From assembly GCA_027315455.1 (NCBI GenBank), contig DAHUXZ010000001.1:62001-126000 (forward strand): a stretch of 64,000 bases of DNA. The letters run 5' to 3'. Positions 26,438 through 34,492 of the stretch are shown here, piece after piece. Source of the stretch: Thermoplasmata archaeon. GTDB taxonomy: Archaea; Thermoplasmatota; Thermoplasmata; Lutacidiplasmatales; UBA184. The translations under genes and the position numbers were made by a program. A model generated the notes under the pieces. The model was not told where the DNA came from. It saw only the letters and a program-made list of their open reading frames with translations, and searched no databases. Numbering within the stretch: the first letter of the stretch is position 1; every line of letters starts with the position of its first letter.

Positions 26438-26892
26438 CACTCCACCTGGAGCACCGCGGTGGCCGCGGTATAGCTCCAGTTCTCGGGGAGCAGCTTCCGT
26501 TGCCGGTAGTAGTGGGCGAGGCGCCGGATCCGCGACTCCATCAGGTTGAGGCCGCGGTGGTTGGAGAGGTCCTTCGGATGGGTCTCCAGGTGGCGCTGGA
26601 GGTGGACGACGCGCTTCAGGAGCGCCTGGAGGTCCTCCGGGAGGTCCGGCTTGACCCCGTTCTCCGCGAGGAGCGTCGTGAGACGGGTACCGGTGACGGC
26701 CCGGACGGAGGGGATCCCGAAGCCATCGCGCAGGGTGGTGCCGACCTGCGCGGAGTTGAGCCCGCTCTTCGCGAGCTTGACGGCCTCCTCCACGATCTCG
26801 GCCCGCTCGAGCGTGACCCACGCGGGCTTGGCCGGGGGGTACGGGCGGTGGGAGCCGGAGCGGCCCTTCCGACCCGAATGGATGCGGGACAC
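26437..26892 (-). CDS. rps15: Ribosomal protein uS15
   Basis: Small-subunit protein binding the 16S rRNA central domain. The 151-residue length and long N-terminal extension (about 65 residues before the S15 core) are typical of archaea/eukaryotes. The core shows LLKRVVHLQRHLETHPKDLSNHRGL and ESRIRRLAHYYR. First gene of the operon uS15-recJ-gyrA-zinc ribbon; ATG 26892 fits leaderless initiation from the TATA box at 26914. Confidence 0.95.
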   Translation of the reverse strand: MSRIHSGRKGRSGSHRPYPPAKPAWVTLERAEIVEEAVKLAKSGLNSAQVGTTLRDGFGIPSVRAVTGTRLTTLLAENGVKPDLPEDLQALLKRVVHLQRHLETHPKDLSNHRGLNLMESRIRRLAHYYRQRKLLPENWSYTAATAVLQVE

Positions 26893-26913
26893 GCCGCGGC
26901 CACATCGGTTCGC

Positions 26914-26920
26914 TATTAAA
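26914..26920 (-). promoter_or_regulatory. TATA box for uS15-recJ-gyrA operon
   Basis: TTTAATA on the minus strand, centred 25 nt before the ATG at 26892: textbook leaderless spacing. Confidence 0.6.
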
Positions 26921-26953
26921 CGGTTCGTCTCCCGCCCAGTGGGGCGGGGCCGG

Positions 26954-27307
26954 CTAGCCCAGGTGGCGGAGGACCCGGACGTCCTCGAACATAAGGAGGC
27001 CGCCCTTGACCATTGCGCTCAGCTCGGGCAGGAGCGGCCGCAGCTTCTCCTCGGTGTCGACGGCCTCGAGGAGGATCGGGAGGTCCTCGCTGAGGTGCAG
27101 CGGTGCCGCGGCGTGGAGCCGGCTCACCTTGCCGAAGCCGTAGACGCCCCGGGTCGCGGTGGCCCCCCAGATCCCCTTCCTCCGGAGGAAGTGGATGACG
27201 GCCTTGTAGGCGGGACGGCCCCCGAACATGTCGGACTCGCCGACGTAGATCGTCAGGCGGACGGCCCGCTCCTCTCCGTCCACCCCCTCGCCTTCATGAC
27301 GGTTCAT
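26954..27307 (-). CDS. DUF190 (PII-like) protein
   Basis: A 117-residue protein of the DUF190 family, small alpha/beta ferredoxin-like proteins related in fold to PII. Visible motifs are VRLTIYVGESDMFGGRPAYKA, LRRKGIWGATATRGVYGFG, and LSEDLPILLEAVDTEEKL. The biochemical role is unknown. The start codon and first 13 codons lie in a 59-bp segment that is repeated in inverted orientation at 35584-35642, on the far side of the Ehr-like gene block. A TATA box sits at 27335. Confidence 0.88.
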   Translation of the reverse strand: MNRHEGEGVDGEERAVRLTIYVGESDMFGGRPAYKAVIHFLRRKGIWGATATRGVYGFGKVSRLHAAAPLHLSEDLPILLEAVDTEEKLRPLLPELSAMVKGGLLMFEDVRVLRHLG

Positions 27308-27326
27308 GGATACGAGAGGCGGCCGG
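27268..27326 (-). repeat. 59-bp inverted repeat, copy 1 (start region of DUF190)
   Basis: On the minus strand this segment reads CCGGCCGCCTCTCG... through the ATG of the DUF190 gene to ...GGAGAGGAGC. The same 59 bases occur without a mismatch on the plus strand at 35584-35642, so the copies face each other across about 8.3 kb. Confidence 0.95.
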
Positions 27327-27334
27327 GGCGGGGT

Positions 27335-27341
27335 CAAATAG
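27335..27341 (-). promoter_or_regulatory. TATA box for DUF190
   Basis: CTATTTG on the minus strand about 31 nt before the ATG at 27307. It lies just inside the inverted-repeat interval and is not part of the repeated 59 bp. Confidence 0.45.
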
Positions 27342-27437
27342 CGCGGAGGGCGTTCCCCCGGCGGCTGTGGGGTCAGCCTCCGGACGGCGGAGCGCCGCCC
27401 GGGAACCGCAGCACGCTGCCGATGACCCCTGGGATCG

Positions 27438-27872
27438 GTGGCGATGCTCGGGAAGGGGAGTCGGGCGGGGCGGACGGTCGTCGTCGCGACGAGGATCCCT
27501 GCGGATCTCCGCGAGCGGCTCCGGCCGTGGATCGACGTCGACGAGGTCGGGACGGACGGCCTCTGGCTCTGGCCGGCGACCGTGCTCCGGCCCCTCCCCG
27601 CGTCGGTCGGCGAGGGGTTTCGCGCCGGCCCCACCCCATGGGAGAGGATCGGGGAACTGGCGCGCGACCTGGTCGAGTGCGCCCGCGAACGGGCCCGCCT
27701 CACGGTGGCGGCGGAGGGGGACTACCGCGACAACGCGGCGCTCGCCCGACGGGGGAGGGCGCTCGAGGCGGAGATCGAGACCGCCCGCCGGGCCGTGACG
27801 AGCCGGGTTGCCGGCGCGGATCCCTCGGGGGACGGCGCGTCGGCCGACCGTTACCTCCGGGTGAAGCGATGA
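27438..27872 (+). CDS. Hypothetical protein coupled to UspA
   Basis: A 144-residue protein I do not recognise. It begins with a short strand-like RTVVVATRIPADLRERL, then WIDVDEVGTDGLWLWP, and ends in a long charged helix (about 75-125, rich in R, A and E). Its stop overlaps the uspA ATG by four bases (ATGA), so they are translated together. Start is GTG 27438 or ATG 27444. The coupling suggests a partner or regulator of the Usp protein. Confidence 0.5.
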   Translation: MAMLGKGSRAGRTVVVATRIPADLRERLRPWIDVDEVGTDGLWLWPATVLRPLPASVGEGFRAGPTPWERIGELARDLVECARERARLTVAAEGDYRDNAALARRGRALEAEIETARRAVTSRVAGADPSGDGASADRYLRVKR

Positions 27873-28321
27873 CCGCCCATCCCTTGCCGGACGGGCTCGC
27901 CGCCCCGCGCCGCATCGTGGTCGGGTTCGACGGCTCGGAACCGGCCGTGCGGGCGCTCCGGACCGCCCTCGGACTCGCCGTCCGGCTCTCCGCCCACCTC
28001 TGGGTCGTTCACGCGACCGGCCCGTCGCCCGGGGTTGCCGAGCCGCTGACCGACGAGCAGGACGATCGCGAGCGGGGGGCCGTGGAAGAGGCGCTCCGAG
28101 GGTGGGGACCGGTCGCCGCCGCACGACAGGTCGCGCTGGACCTCCGCCTCGAGGAAGGGCCGCCGGCCCCGACGATCGTCCGGATCGCGGACGAGGTCGG
28201 CGCCGACCTGATCGTGGTCGGAACGCGGGGCCGCCGCGCCGACGGCACGCCGCGCACCCTCGGGTCGGTCGCGGTCCATGTGGTCGCGTCGGCCCGACGC
28301 CCGGTGCTGGTCGTGCCGTAG
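27869..28321 (+). CDS. Universal stress protein, UspA family
   Basis: A 150-residue single-domain Usp with an alpha/beta Rossmann-like fold. The N-terminal strand IVVGFDGSEPAVRALRTAL and the ATP-binding loop GTRGRRADGTPRTLGSVAVHVV (pattern G-2x-G-9x-G-S) are intact, so it probably belongs to the ATP-binding class. It is convergent with the Ehr-like cluster across a 20-nt gap. Confidence 0.9.
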   Translation: MTAHPLPDGLAAPRRIVVGFDGSEPAVRALRTALGLAVRLSAHLWVVHATGPSPGVAEPLTDEQDDRERGAVEEALRGWGPVAAARQVALDLRLEEGPPAPTIVRIADEVGADLIVVGTRGRRADGTPRTLGSVAVHVVASARRPVLVVP

Positions 28322-28341
28322 GCAGACGATCCCGACGGGCC

Positions 28342-30354
28342 CTACGACGCCGCGGCGACCGCGACCACGACGAAGAGGGTCACGATCAGCAGGTAGGCGA
28401 TGTACCTCCCGAGCCGGCCGGGCATCAGTCCCCGCTGGAGGGCGAGCGCGGTCGCCGCGACGACGTCGACCAAGGTGTCGTAGACGACCTTGAAAACGTC
28501 GAGGACCTCGAGGTCGACGTTGTAGGCGACCGGCGTCGCGACCTGCGCTTCCACGACCGCCCCGGTCCGCGCGCGGACCTCGCGCGTCCGCAGTGTCGAT
28601 CCCATCATCAGCCGGATCCCGGTGCTGAACCCGAACGAGGTGTACGTCTCTCCCGGACGGGCGGGGGGGCTGCCGGCCATCCACGGTTCGACCCGGCGGC
28701 TCGCCCCCCGTCGGCCGAGCGCCCAGTAGCCGACCGCCACGGACGCCCCGAGCGCCATCGCGATCGGCACGACCGTGGGGGAGAGCACCCCGAACAGCGG
28801 CGAGCCGGAGAGGATCGTCCAGCCCATCGGGATGCCGAGGCCCGCCACCGCCCCTATCGGGGCCGCAATCGGACGGCCGAGGAACACCGAGACACCGGGG
28901 GCGAGCGCGCGGAGCAGCCACGGCGCCCCGATGCCGAGGGCGAGCAGGAGCCCGCCCAAGCCGGCCACGGGGAGCCCGAGGCGCGCGTCCCCGGAGCCCC
29001 GACGGGCGCTCCCGGGCCGCCAGAGGAACCCGAAGCCGACAAACTTCACCATCGCGACCACGATGAGGCCGGCGGCGAGGGCGACCGCCGCGCCGGCGAG
29101 GAGGCCGACGAACTGGGCGGCCGTCGGGGCGAAGCGGTACGACTGGAACAGCGCTTCCAGGATCATCCACTCGCTGACGAAGCCGGCCAGCGGCGGTGCC
29201 GCCGCCAGGCTGAGCGCCGCGAGGATCCCGCCGGTCCCCCCCGACGCCTCCCCGCCCTTCCCTCCACCCGCGACGGCGTTCAGGTCGAGGCTTCCGGCGC
29301 CGCGCTCGACGATCCCGGCCGTGAGGAAGAGGCCGGTCTTCGCGATCGCGTGGACCAGCGCTTGGTAGAGGGCCGCGAAGAGGGCGAAGCCGGCGAGATA
29401 GACGAGCCCGTCGGCCCGGGCGACGAGGGCGACTCCGAGGGCGACCAGGATGAGCCCGTTGTTCTCGATCGTGCTGTACGCCGGGAGCCCCTTCGCGTGC
29501 TCGCTGACCGTCGCGAACAAGGCGCCGAGCAGCGCCGAGACCGCGCCGATCCCGAGGACGAGCCCGCCCCACCAGACCGGGGGCCCCGGCAGGAGGCTTA
29601 GGAGGCGGAACAGTCCGTAGACCCCGGCGAGCGTGAGGGTCGCGCTGAGGACCGCCGACGCGTTCGACGGCGCGGAGGAATGGGCGATCGGCAGCCACTC
29701 GCTCATGTGGAACGGCGCGACGCCCATCTTGAGCCCGAAGCCGACGAGGCCGGCGAGGAAGGCGACGAGAGCGAGCGCGCTCCCCGCCGGAAGCGCGGCG
29801 AAGAGGAACGTGCCCGTGCCGACCCGGAGCGCGGCGACCGCCACGATCACCAAAAGCGTGCTCCCCTCCCCGAACGCCAGGAAGACGAACGCGGCGTGGT
29901 AGATCCGGTCGGCGCGGCCGTGGGCCTGGAGGATCATCCCGTAGGAGGCGAGGGTCATCACCTCCCAGCCGATGACGAACAGCAGGAACGACGTCGACGC
30001 GACCAAGAGGGCGATCGCGGCGAGGGTCAGCGCGAAGCAGCCGGCGAGCAGCCCCGACGGCCCGCGATCGTAGCCGACCGAGTAGATCGACGTCGCGATC
30101 CAGACCAGCGACGCCCCGAGGGCGAAGACGGCCGAGAGCCCGTCCAAGGCGAGTCCCTCCGGATCGCCGAGCGGGCCGGACCAGACGAGGCCGTGGACCG
30201 TGCCTGTCGCGAGCGTCCCGGCCGCCGCGAGGGCGAAGAGGCCGGCCGCGGCCGTCGCGGTCCCGTAGGCGAGGCGACGATCGACCGCGGCGAGGGCGGC
30301 GGCGAGGAAGAGCCCCACGACCGCGGAGCTCAGGATGATCCCGAGCGGCTCCAC
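28342..30354 (-). CDS. Antiporter-like membrane subunit, HyfB/NuoL family (Ehr-like complex)
   Basis: Proton-pumping antiporter-type subunit of a hydrogenase-4/complex I-like assembly. It has 670 residues and about 14-16 membrane helices. Functional residues typical of the family are visible: the TM5 Glu in FVIGWEVMTLASYG, the TM7 Lys in GLKMGVAPFHMSEWLPIAHS, and a TM8 HAIAKTGLF. The C-terminal extension (about 570-670) with an amphipathic part and a final helix resembles HyfB/HycC. It is the last gene of the six-gene minus-strand cluster; GTG start one base after the upstream stop. Confidence 0.85.
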   Translation of the reverse strand: MEPLGIILSSAVVGLFLAAALAAVDRRLAYGTATAAAGLFALAAAGTLATGTVHGLVWSGPLGDPEGLALDGLSAVFALGASLVWIATSIYSVGYDRGPSGLLAGCFALTLAAIALLVASTSFLLFVIGWEVMTLASYGMILQAHGRADRIYHAAFVFLAFGEGSTLLVIVAVAALRVGTGTFLFAALPAGSALALVAFLAGLVGFGLKMGVAPFHMSEWLPIAHSSAPSNASAVLSATLTLAGVYGLFRLLSLLPGPPVWWGGLVLGIGAVSALLGALFATVSEHAKGLPAYSTIENNGLILVALGVALVARADGLVYLAGFALFAALYQALVHAIAKTGLFLTAGIVERGAGSLDLNAVAGGGKGGEASGGTGGILAALSLAAAPPLAGFVSEWMILEALFQSYRFAPTAAQFVGLLAGAAVALAAGLIVVAMVKFVGFGFLWRPGSARRGSGDARLGLPVAGLGGLLLALGIGAPWLLRALAPGVSVFLGRPIAAPIGAVAGLGIPMGWTILSGSPLFGVLSPTVVPIAMALGASVAVGYWALGRRGASRRVEPWMAGSPPARPGETYTSFGFSTGIRLMMGSTLRTREVRARTGAVVEAQVATPVAYNVDLEVLDVFKVVYDTLVDVVAATALALQRGLMPGRLGRYIAYLLIVTLFVVVAVAAAS

Positions 30355-30355
30355 G

Positions 30356-31105
30356 TTACCCCCCCTCCGGCGCCGGCGGGCGGCCGATTAACCGCTCGAG
30401 CGCCTCCAGGACCGCGACCGGGGTCGGCGGGCATCCGGGGACGAACCGGTCGACGGGCACGAGCTCCGCGAGGTTCCGGTCGAGCCCGGGCGTGCCGGCG
30501 AAGGCGCCGCCCCCGATCGGGCAGACGCCGACCGCGACGACCGCCTTGGGGGCGGGGAGCGCGTCGTAGGTACGGCGGAGCGGCTCGGTCATCTCGGGGG
30601 TCGGGACCCCGACCACCAGGAGGACGTCCGCGTGCCGGGGCGAGTTCGTGAAGAAGATCCCGAGACGGCTCGCGTCGTAGTACGGGTTCGCGAGTGCGAG
30701 GACTTCCCGGGTGCAGGCATCGCAGCTGCCGACGTCGATCAGGTAGAGGTGGAGCGAGCGGCCGAGGCCCCGAAGCGGGGCCGGTTCGGCCGAGGTAGGG
30801 CGAGGATCCGGCTCCGGACCGAGCGCCGCGCGCTCCGCCCGTGACGGCGACTCGGGGCCGACGAAGAGGAGCCCCCCGGCGAGGCAGCGCGCGCACCGGA
30901 TGCACCGACCCGCATCGACGCCCGGTGCGGCGATCGCCCCGACCGGGCACCGGTCGATGTTCGCGGCGTAGGCGCGGGGGTCAGCGGCGCGGACGGCGCG
31001 CGCGGTGACCGGCCGCTCCTCGTCCGAGGGCGGCGCCGCCGGGAACCGGCTCGTAAGGATCCCGCGCCGGTACGACTGCCCGATCCACGAACCCATGCGG
31101 CTCAC
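30356..31105 (-). CDS. NuoB/HyfI-like Fe-S subunit fused to a half ferredoxin domain
   Basis: Small electron-transfer subunit. The C-terminal half (about 115-249) is NuoB/HyfI-like, with cluster N2-type cysteines in DVGSCDACTREV, GVCPIGGGAF and VPGCPPTP. The N-terminal half has IDRCPVGAIAAPG then GRCIRCARC. These four cysteines are exactly the ligand set of one [4Fe-4S] cluster of an 8Fe ferredoxin; the other set is missing. So electrons could enter here and pass to N2 in one chain. It overlaps the upstream large-subunit gene by 4 nt. No separate NuoI/HyfH gene is present. Confidence 0.85.
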   Translation of the reverse strand: MSRMGSWIGQSYRRGILTSRFPAAPPSDEERPVTARAVRAADPRAYAANIDRCPVGAIAAPGVDAGRCIRCARCLAGGLLFVGPESPSRAERAALGPEPDPRPTSAEPAPLRGLGRSLHLYLIDVGSCDACTREVLALANPYYDASRLGIFFTNSPRHADVLLVVGVPTPEMTEPLRRTYDALPAPKAVVAVGVCPIGGGAFAGTPGLDRNLAELVPVDRFVPGCPPTPVAVLEALERLIGRPPAPEGG

Positions 31106-32421
31106 CCGTCCGTTTCCGCGAACGAGAACCCGAACGTCTCGAACGCGAAGTGGAAGTCCGTGAAGACGGCGTTATGGAGGCCCAGCGCCAGGAGCGGCCA
31201 GTTCGCGTGGCTCGGCGATCGCAGGCCGACCGCCCCGAGCCGGCCGCCGTCGAGCCGCACGTCGTAGACGAGGTCGCCGCTCGGCGCCTCGGTCCGGGCG
31301 AGGCCCCGGCCGTCGGCGACCGCCGGGGCCGGCGCTACCTCCTCGGCCCGCCACTGGTCCCAGCGATCGAAGAGTTGCTCCAGCAGGAGGAGGGAGGAAT
31401 GGACCTCGCCGGCGCGGACGAGCAGGCGGGCTAGCCCGTCCCCTTCCGTCTCCTGCGGCAGGGAGAGAAAGAGATCGTCGTACGGGGGTGTCGGAACCCG
31501 GAGCCGGTCGTCCCACGGGACGCCGGCGGCGCGGAGCGTCGGACCGACGGCCCCGTACCGGACCGCGTCGGCCCGCCGGACGGTCCCGGTCGTCTGGATC
31601 CGGTCGAGGAAGGTCCGGGACCCGAGGAAGAGGGTCCAGAGCTCATCGAACGCCCGGGCGAACCGTCGGAGCCGCTCGCCCGCCTCCTTCCGGTCCGCCG
31701 GGTCGAGGCGGCGCGGCGGACCGCCGGGGAGGAGGGCCCCGAACAGCCCCCGGTGGCCGAACAGGCGAGCGGAGAGCCGCAGCATCTCCTCCGCGAGCGC
31801 CGCCATCTGCGCGTGGCCGACGTTCTGCGACGCCGCCTCCGCGACGCGCGCGATCTGCCGCGCGTGGTTGTGCAGGCGCTGGAGCTCCTGGGCGACCGCC
31901 CGGACCCGGAGCTCGGAGATCGGGACCGGCTGTCCGCGCGCGCTCTCGACGGCGGCGAGGAACGCCGTGGCATGCGCGGCGGAGAACGGTCCGGCGATCC
32001 GCTCGATCCGGAGGGCGGCGTCCTCCGGTCGTTGGCCGACGATCGACGAGAGCACCCGCCGGGACTTGAACCCCCCGACGGGGGTCGCCTCCAAGATCCG
32101 CTCCCCGTAGGTGCGCAGGTCGAAGCGGCCCGCGTCGGGCACCCCCATCGAGACCGGTCCGTACGGGAACGTGAAGACGCCGTAGCCGTCGATCGCGTCG
32201 GTCGTCGCGAGCGGGTGCGGACCCGGAGCGGTTCGCGTCCACGGCGCGACGACGGCGGCCCGCTCCGGTCCGACCGGCCCCCGGACCAAGACGGAGACCC
32301 CCTCTCGGAGGTCGTTCCACAGGACAAACGCCCCGTCCGGCGCCGCGTAGGCGGGAGCCCGCTCCTCGGGCCATTCCCCGGTTGGGCCGGGGGACGCCTC
32401 GCGCCACACCGGCCGCGTCAC
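31102..32421 (-). CDS. NuoCD/HyfG-like large subunit without NiFe ligands
   Basis: A 439-residue homologue of the hydrogenase large subunit/NuoD. The NuoD-like part is recognised by FTFPYGPVSMGVPDAGRFDL, RTYGERILEAT, the HNHARQIARVAEA helix, and the C-terminal DLVYDVRLDGGRLGAVGLRSPS then NAVFTDFHFAFETFGFS region. The protein has no cysteine at all, so neither CxxC pair that holds Ni-Fe can exist and it cannot be a hydrogenase. This matches Ehr complexes. The NuoC-like part is reduced to about 70 residues. GTG 32421 overlaps the HyfF-like stop by 4 nt. Confidence 0.82.
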   Translation of the reverse strand: MTRPVWREASPGPTGEWPEERAPAYAAPDGAFVLWNDLREGVSVLVRGPVGPERAAVVAPWTRTAPGPHPLATTDAIDGYGVFTFPYGPVSMGVPDAGRFDLRTYGERILEATPVGGFKSRRVLSSIVGQRPEDAALRIERIAGPFSAAHATAFLAAVESARGQPVPISELRVRAVAQELQRLHNHARQIARVAEAASQNVGHAQMAALAEEMLRLSARLFGHRGLFGALLPGGPPRRLDPADRKEAGERLRRFARAFDELWTLFLGSRTFLDRIQTTGTVRRADAVRYGAVGPTLRAAGVPWDDRLRVPTPPYDDLFLSLPQETEGDGLARLLVRAGEVHSSLLLLEQLFDRWDQWRAEEVAPAPAVADGRGLARTEAPSGDLVYDVRLDGGRLGAVGLRSPSHANWPLLALGLHNAVFTDFHFAFETFGFSFAETDG

Positions 32422-33848
32422 GGAAGCCCCCCGCCGAGCGCGACCGCCGCGTTTCGCACCGCGTCCGTGAGATACGGGATCGCCACGATCCCCAGCAGCA
32501 ACGCCACCCCGAGGTTGAGGTAGAGGATCGCGGTCGGGGGCTCCCCCGGTGACGGCGCCTCCGCCCCCGCTCGGGCGCCGAAGACCATCCGGCCGATCTG
32601 ACCGTTGATCCCGAGGAAGGCGAGGAGGATCGCCACGACGATCGCCGCCGCGGCGAGGAGGTTGCCGAGCGCGAGCGCGCCCACCACGATGAGCACCTCG
32701 CCGACGAACGTCCCGAACGGGGGCGCGCCGGTGACGCCGGCGGCGGCGAGGACCCACGCGCCTGCGGTGCGGGGCATCGTGTGGCGCAAGTCCCGCACGT
32801 CGGCCATCCGGGTCGTGCCGGTCTTCTGGAGGACGTTGCCGGCGCCGTAGAACGCCGAGGACTTCGCGAACGCGTGGGCGACGAGGAGGAGGAGCGCCCC
32901 GTAGAGCGCGATCCCGCCGAGCCCGACCCCGGCCACCGCGAGTCCCATCACCTCCATGCTCGAGTAGGCGAGGAGCCGCTTGTACGACCGCTGGCCCTGC
33001 AGCAGCAACGCCGCGACGAGGGCGGTCGCGACCCCGAAGCCCAGCACGAGGGTCGAGAGGGTCGCGGGGGTCGGGGAGGGGAGTATCCGGTAGATGCGCA
33101 GGAACGCGTAGAGCGCCGTCGGAAGGAGGACCCCGGAGAACATCGCGGACACGGGGGACGGGGCCTCCGCGTGGGCGTCCGGCAGCCAGGTGTGCATCGG
33201 GAACAGCCCGATCTTCGTCCCGTAGCCGACCAGGGCCAGGGCGACCGCCATCGTGACGGCGAGGGTCGCGGCGGGCGGATGGGCGGCGAGGGCGAACGCG
33301 TCGAGGGTGCCGGTCGAGGCGTAGAGGAGGAGGAGGGCGAAGAGGGCGATGGTGAGGCCGGCCGACGCGATGAGGGTGTACCGCCAGGCGGCTTCGACGC
33401 TCGTTGGGCGCCGCTCGAGGACGAGGAGCAGGGCGCTCGCGACCGTCGTCCCCTCGACCCCGATCCACATCAGCCCGAGATCGCGGACGACCAGGGTCGC
33501 GATCATCGCGAACGCGAAGGCGCTCAGGAGGGCGTAGTAGATCGGGGGGGAAAGGAACGGACGGCGGACCGACCGGAGGTATTCCCGGGAGTACCAGACG
33601 GACGTGGCGTAGATCGCCGTCACCGGGACAAGGAACACCCCGCTGATCGTATCGATCCCGAGGTACGGCCCGAACGTCCCCGATCCGTGCGAGACGCGCA
33701 GGGCGAGCGCCGCGACGACGGCGCCGACGGCGCCGACGCGGGCGACGACCTCGCTCGCGCGGGCGTTCGGGACCATCGCGAGGATCCCGGCGGAGGCGGG
33801 AAAGACGAGGAGGAGGAAGATCCAGAATGGGGTCGAGGGGTCGATCAT
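32418..33848 (-). CDS. Antiporter-like membrane subunit, HyfF/NuoM-N family (Ehr-like complex)
   Basis: Second antiporter-type subunit: 476 residues, about 14 membrane helices. Family residues are in place: Glu in MWIGVEGTTVASALLL, Lys in GTKIGLFPMHTWLPDAHAEA, and Lys in HAFAKSSAFYG. The 4-nt ATGA overlaps at both ends tie it to the neighbouring hyfE- and hyfG-like genes. Two antiporter modules in one complex suggest redox-driven ion pumping of more than one ion per turnover (inference). Confidence 0.85.
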   Translation of the reverse strand: MIDPSTPFWIFLLLVFPASAGILAMVPNARASEVVARVGAVGAVVAALALRVSHGSGTFGPYLGIDTISGVFLVPVTAIYATSVWYSREYLRSVRRPFLSPPIYYALLSAFAFAMIATLVVRDLGLMWIGVEGTTVASALLLVLERRPTSVEAAWRYTLIASAGLTIALFALLLLYASTGTLDAFALAAHPPAATLAVTMAVALALVGYGTKIGLFPMHTWLPDAHAEAPSPVSAMFSGVLLPTALYAFLRIYRILPSPTPATLSTLVLGFGVATALVAALLLQGQRSYKRLLAYSSMEVMGLAVAGVGLGGIALYGALLLLVAHAFAKSSAFYGAGNVLQKTGTTRMADVRDLRHTMPRTAGAWVLAAAGVTGAPPFGTFVGEVLIVVGALALGNLLAAAAIVVAILLAFLGINGQIGRMVFGARAGAEAPSPGEPPTAILYLNLGVALLLGIVAIPYLTDAVRNAAVALGGGLP

Positions 33849-34492
33849 CCGGCGAGCTCCTCCAGGTGGGTCTCCTCCGGCGAGCCGATCACGGTCCGTT
33901 GGGCGGAGAGGATCACGGAGACGAGGACGACGCCCAGGACGTCCAGGAAGACGACGACCTCGACGAAGAGCGGGAGGCCTTTCGCGAACAGCGCCCCCGC
34001 GTAGACGATCGCGTTCTCCTCCTCGAGGTAGCCGACGACCTGGACGAGGGTATTGGTGCGGGTCGCCAGCATCAGCAGCCCCTCCGCGAGGAGGACGAAG
34101 GCGAGGCCGGCGCCCGGCTGCGGGAACGCGGCGGCGAGCGTCTCCTGAAAGATGAACCAGGCCCCGATCGCCACCGCGACGGCCGCGAGGGCGTGGCCGG
34201 TGACCCGGTGGGCGGCGAGGCGCTCGCGTACCCGCCAGCGGTACGAGCGGATCTGATGCCGGAGGACGTAGGGAATCAGCAGCCCCCGCACGGCGAGAGT
34301 GATCGCGGCGAGCAGCGCGAGGTCGAGGCTCCCCTCTCGGTAGGCAAGCCAGGCCAGGAGTCCGGCGAGCAGGAGCGACTGGAGCGCGATGCCGTCGATC
34401 ACCGGATTGACGAACGACTCGGCCTGGAGGTAGAGGGCCGTGAGGAGGATCCCCGCACCGACCAGCGCCGTGACATCGCCCGAGAGGTCCAT
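33845..34492 (-). CDS. HyfE-like membrane subunit (Ehr-like complex)
   Basis: A 215-residue membrane protein with about 6-7 helices, the size and position of HyfE (NuoK-related) in hydrogenase-4 clusters. Acidic residues inside predicted helices, such as the Glu in YLQAESFVNPV and in LAEGLLMLATRTN, are of the type used for ion transfer. Its ATG directly follows the HyfC-like stop and its own stop overlaps the next ATG by 4 nt. Confidence 0.78.
   Translation of the reverse strand: MDLSGDVTALVGAGILLTALYLQAESFVNPVIDGIALQSLLLAGLLAWLAYREGSLDLALLAAITLAVRGLLIPYVLRHQIRSYRWRVRERLAAHRVTGHALAAVAVAIGAWFIFQETLAAAFPQPGAGLAFVLLAEGLLMLATRTNTLVQVVGYLEEENAIVYAGALFAKGLPLFVEVVVFLDVLGVVLVSVILSAQRTVIGSPEETHLEELAG

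Noticed and set aside
31102-32421. NiFe hydrogenase large subunit
   Set aside because: The protein has no cysteine, so the metal-binding CxxC motifs are absent.
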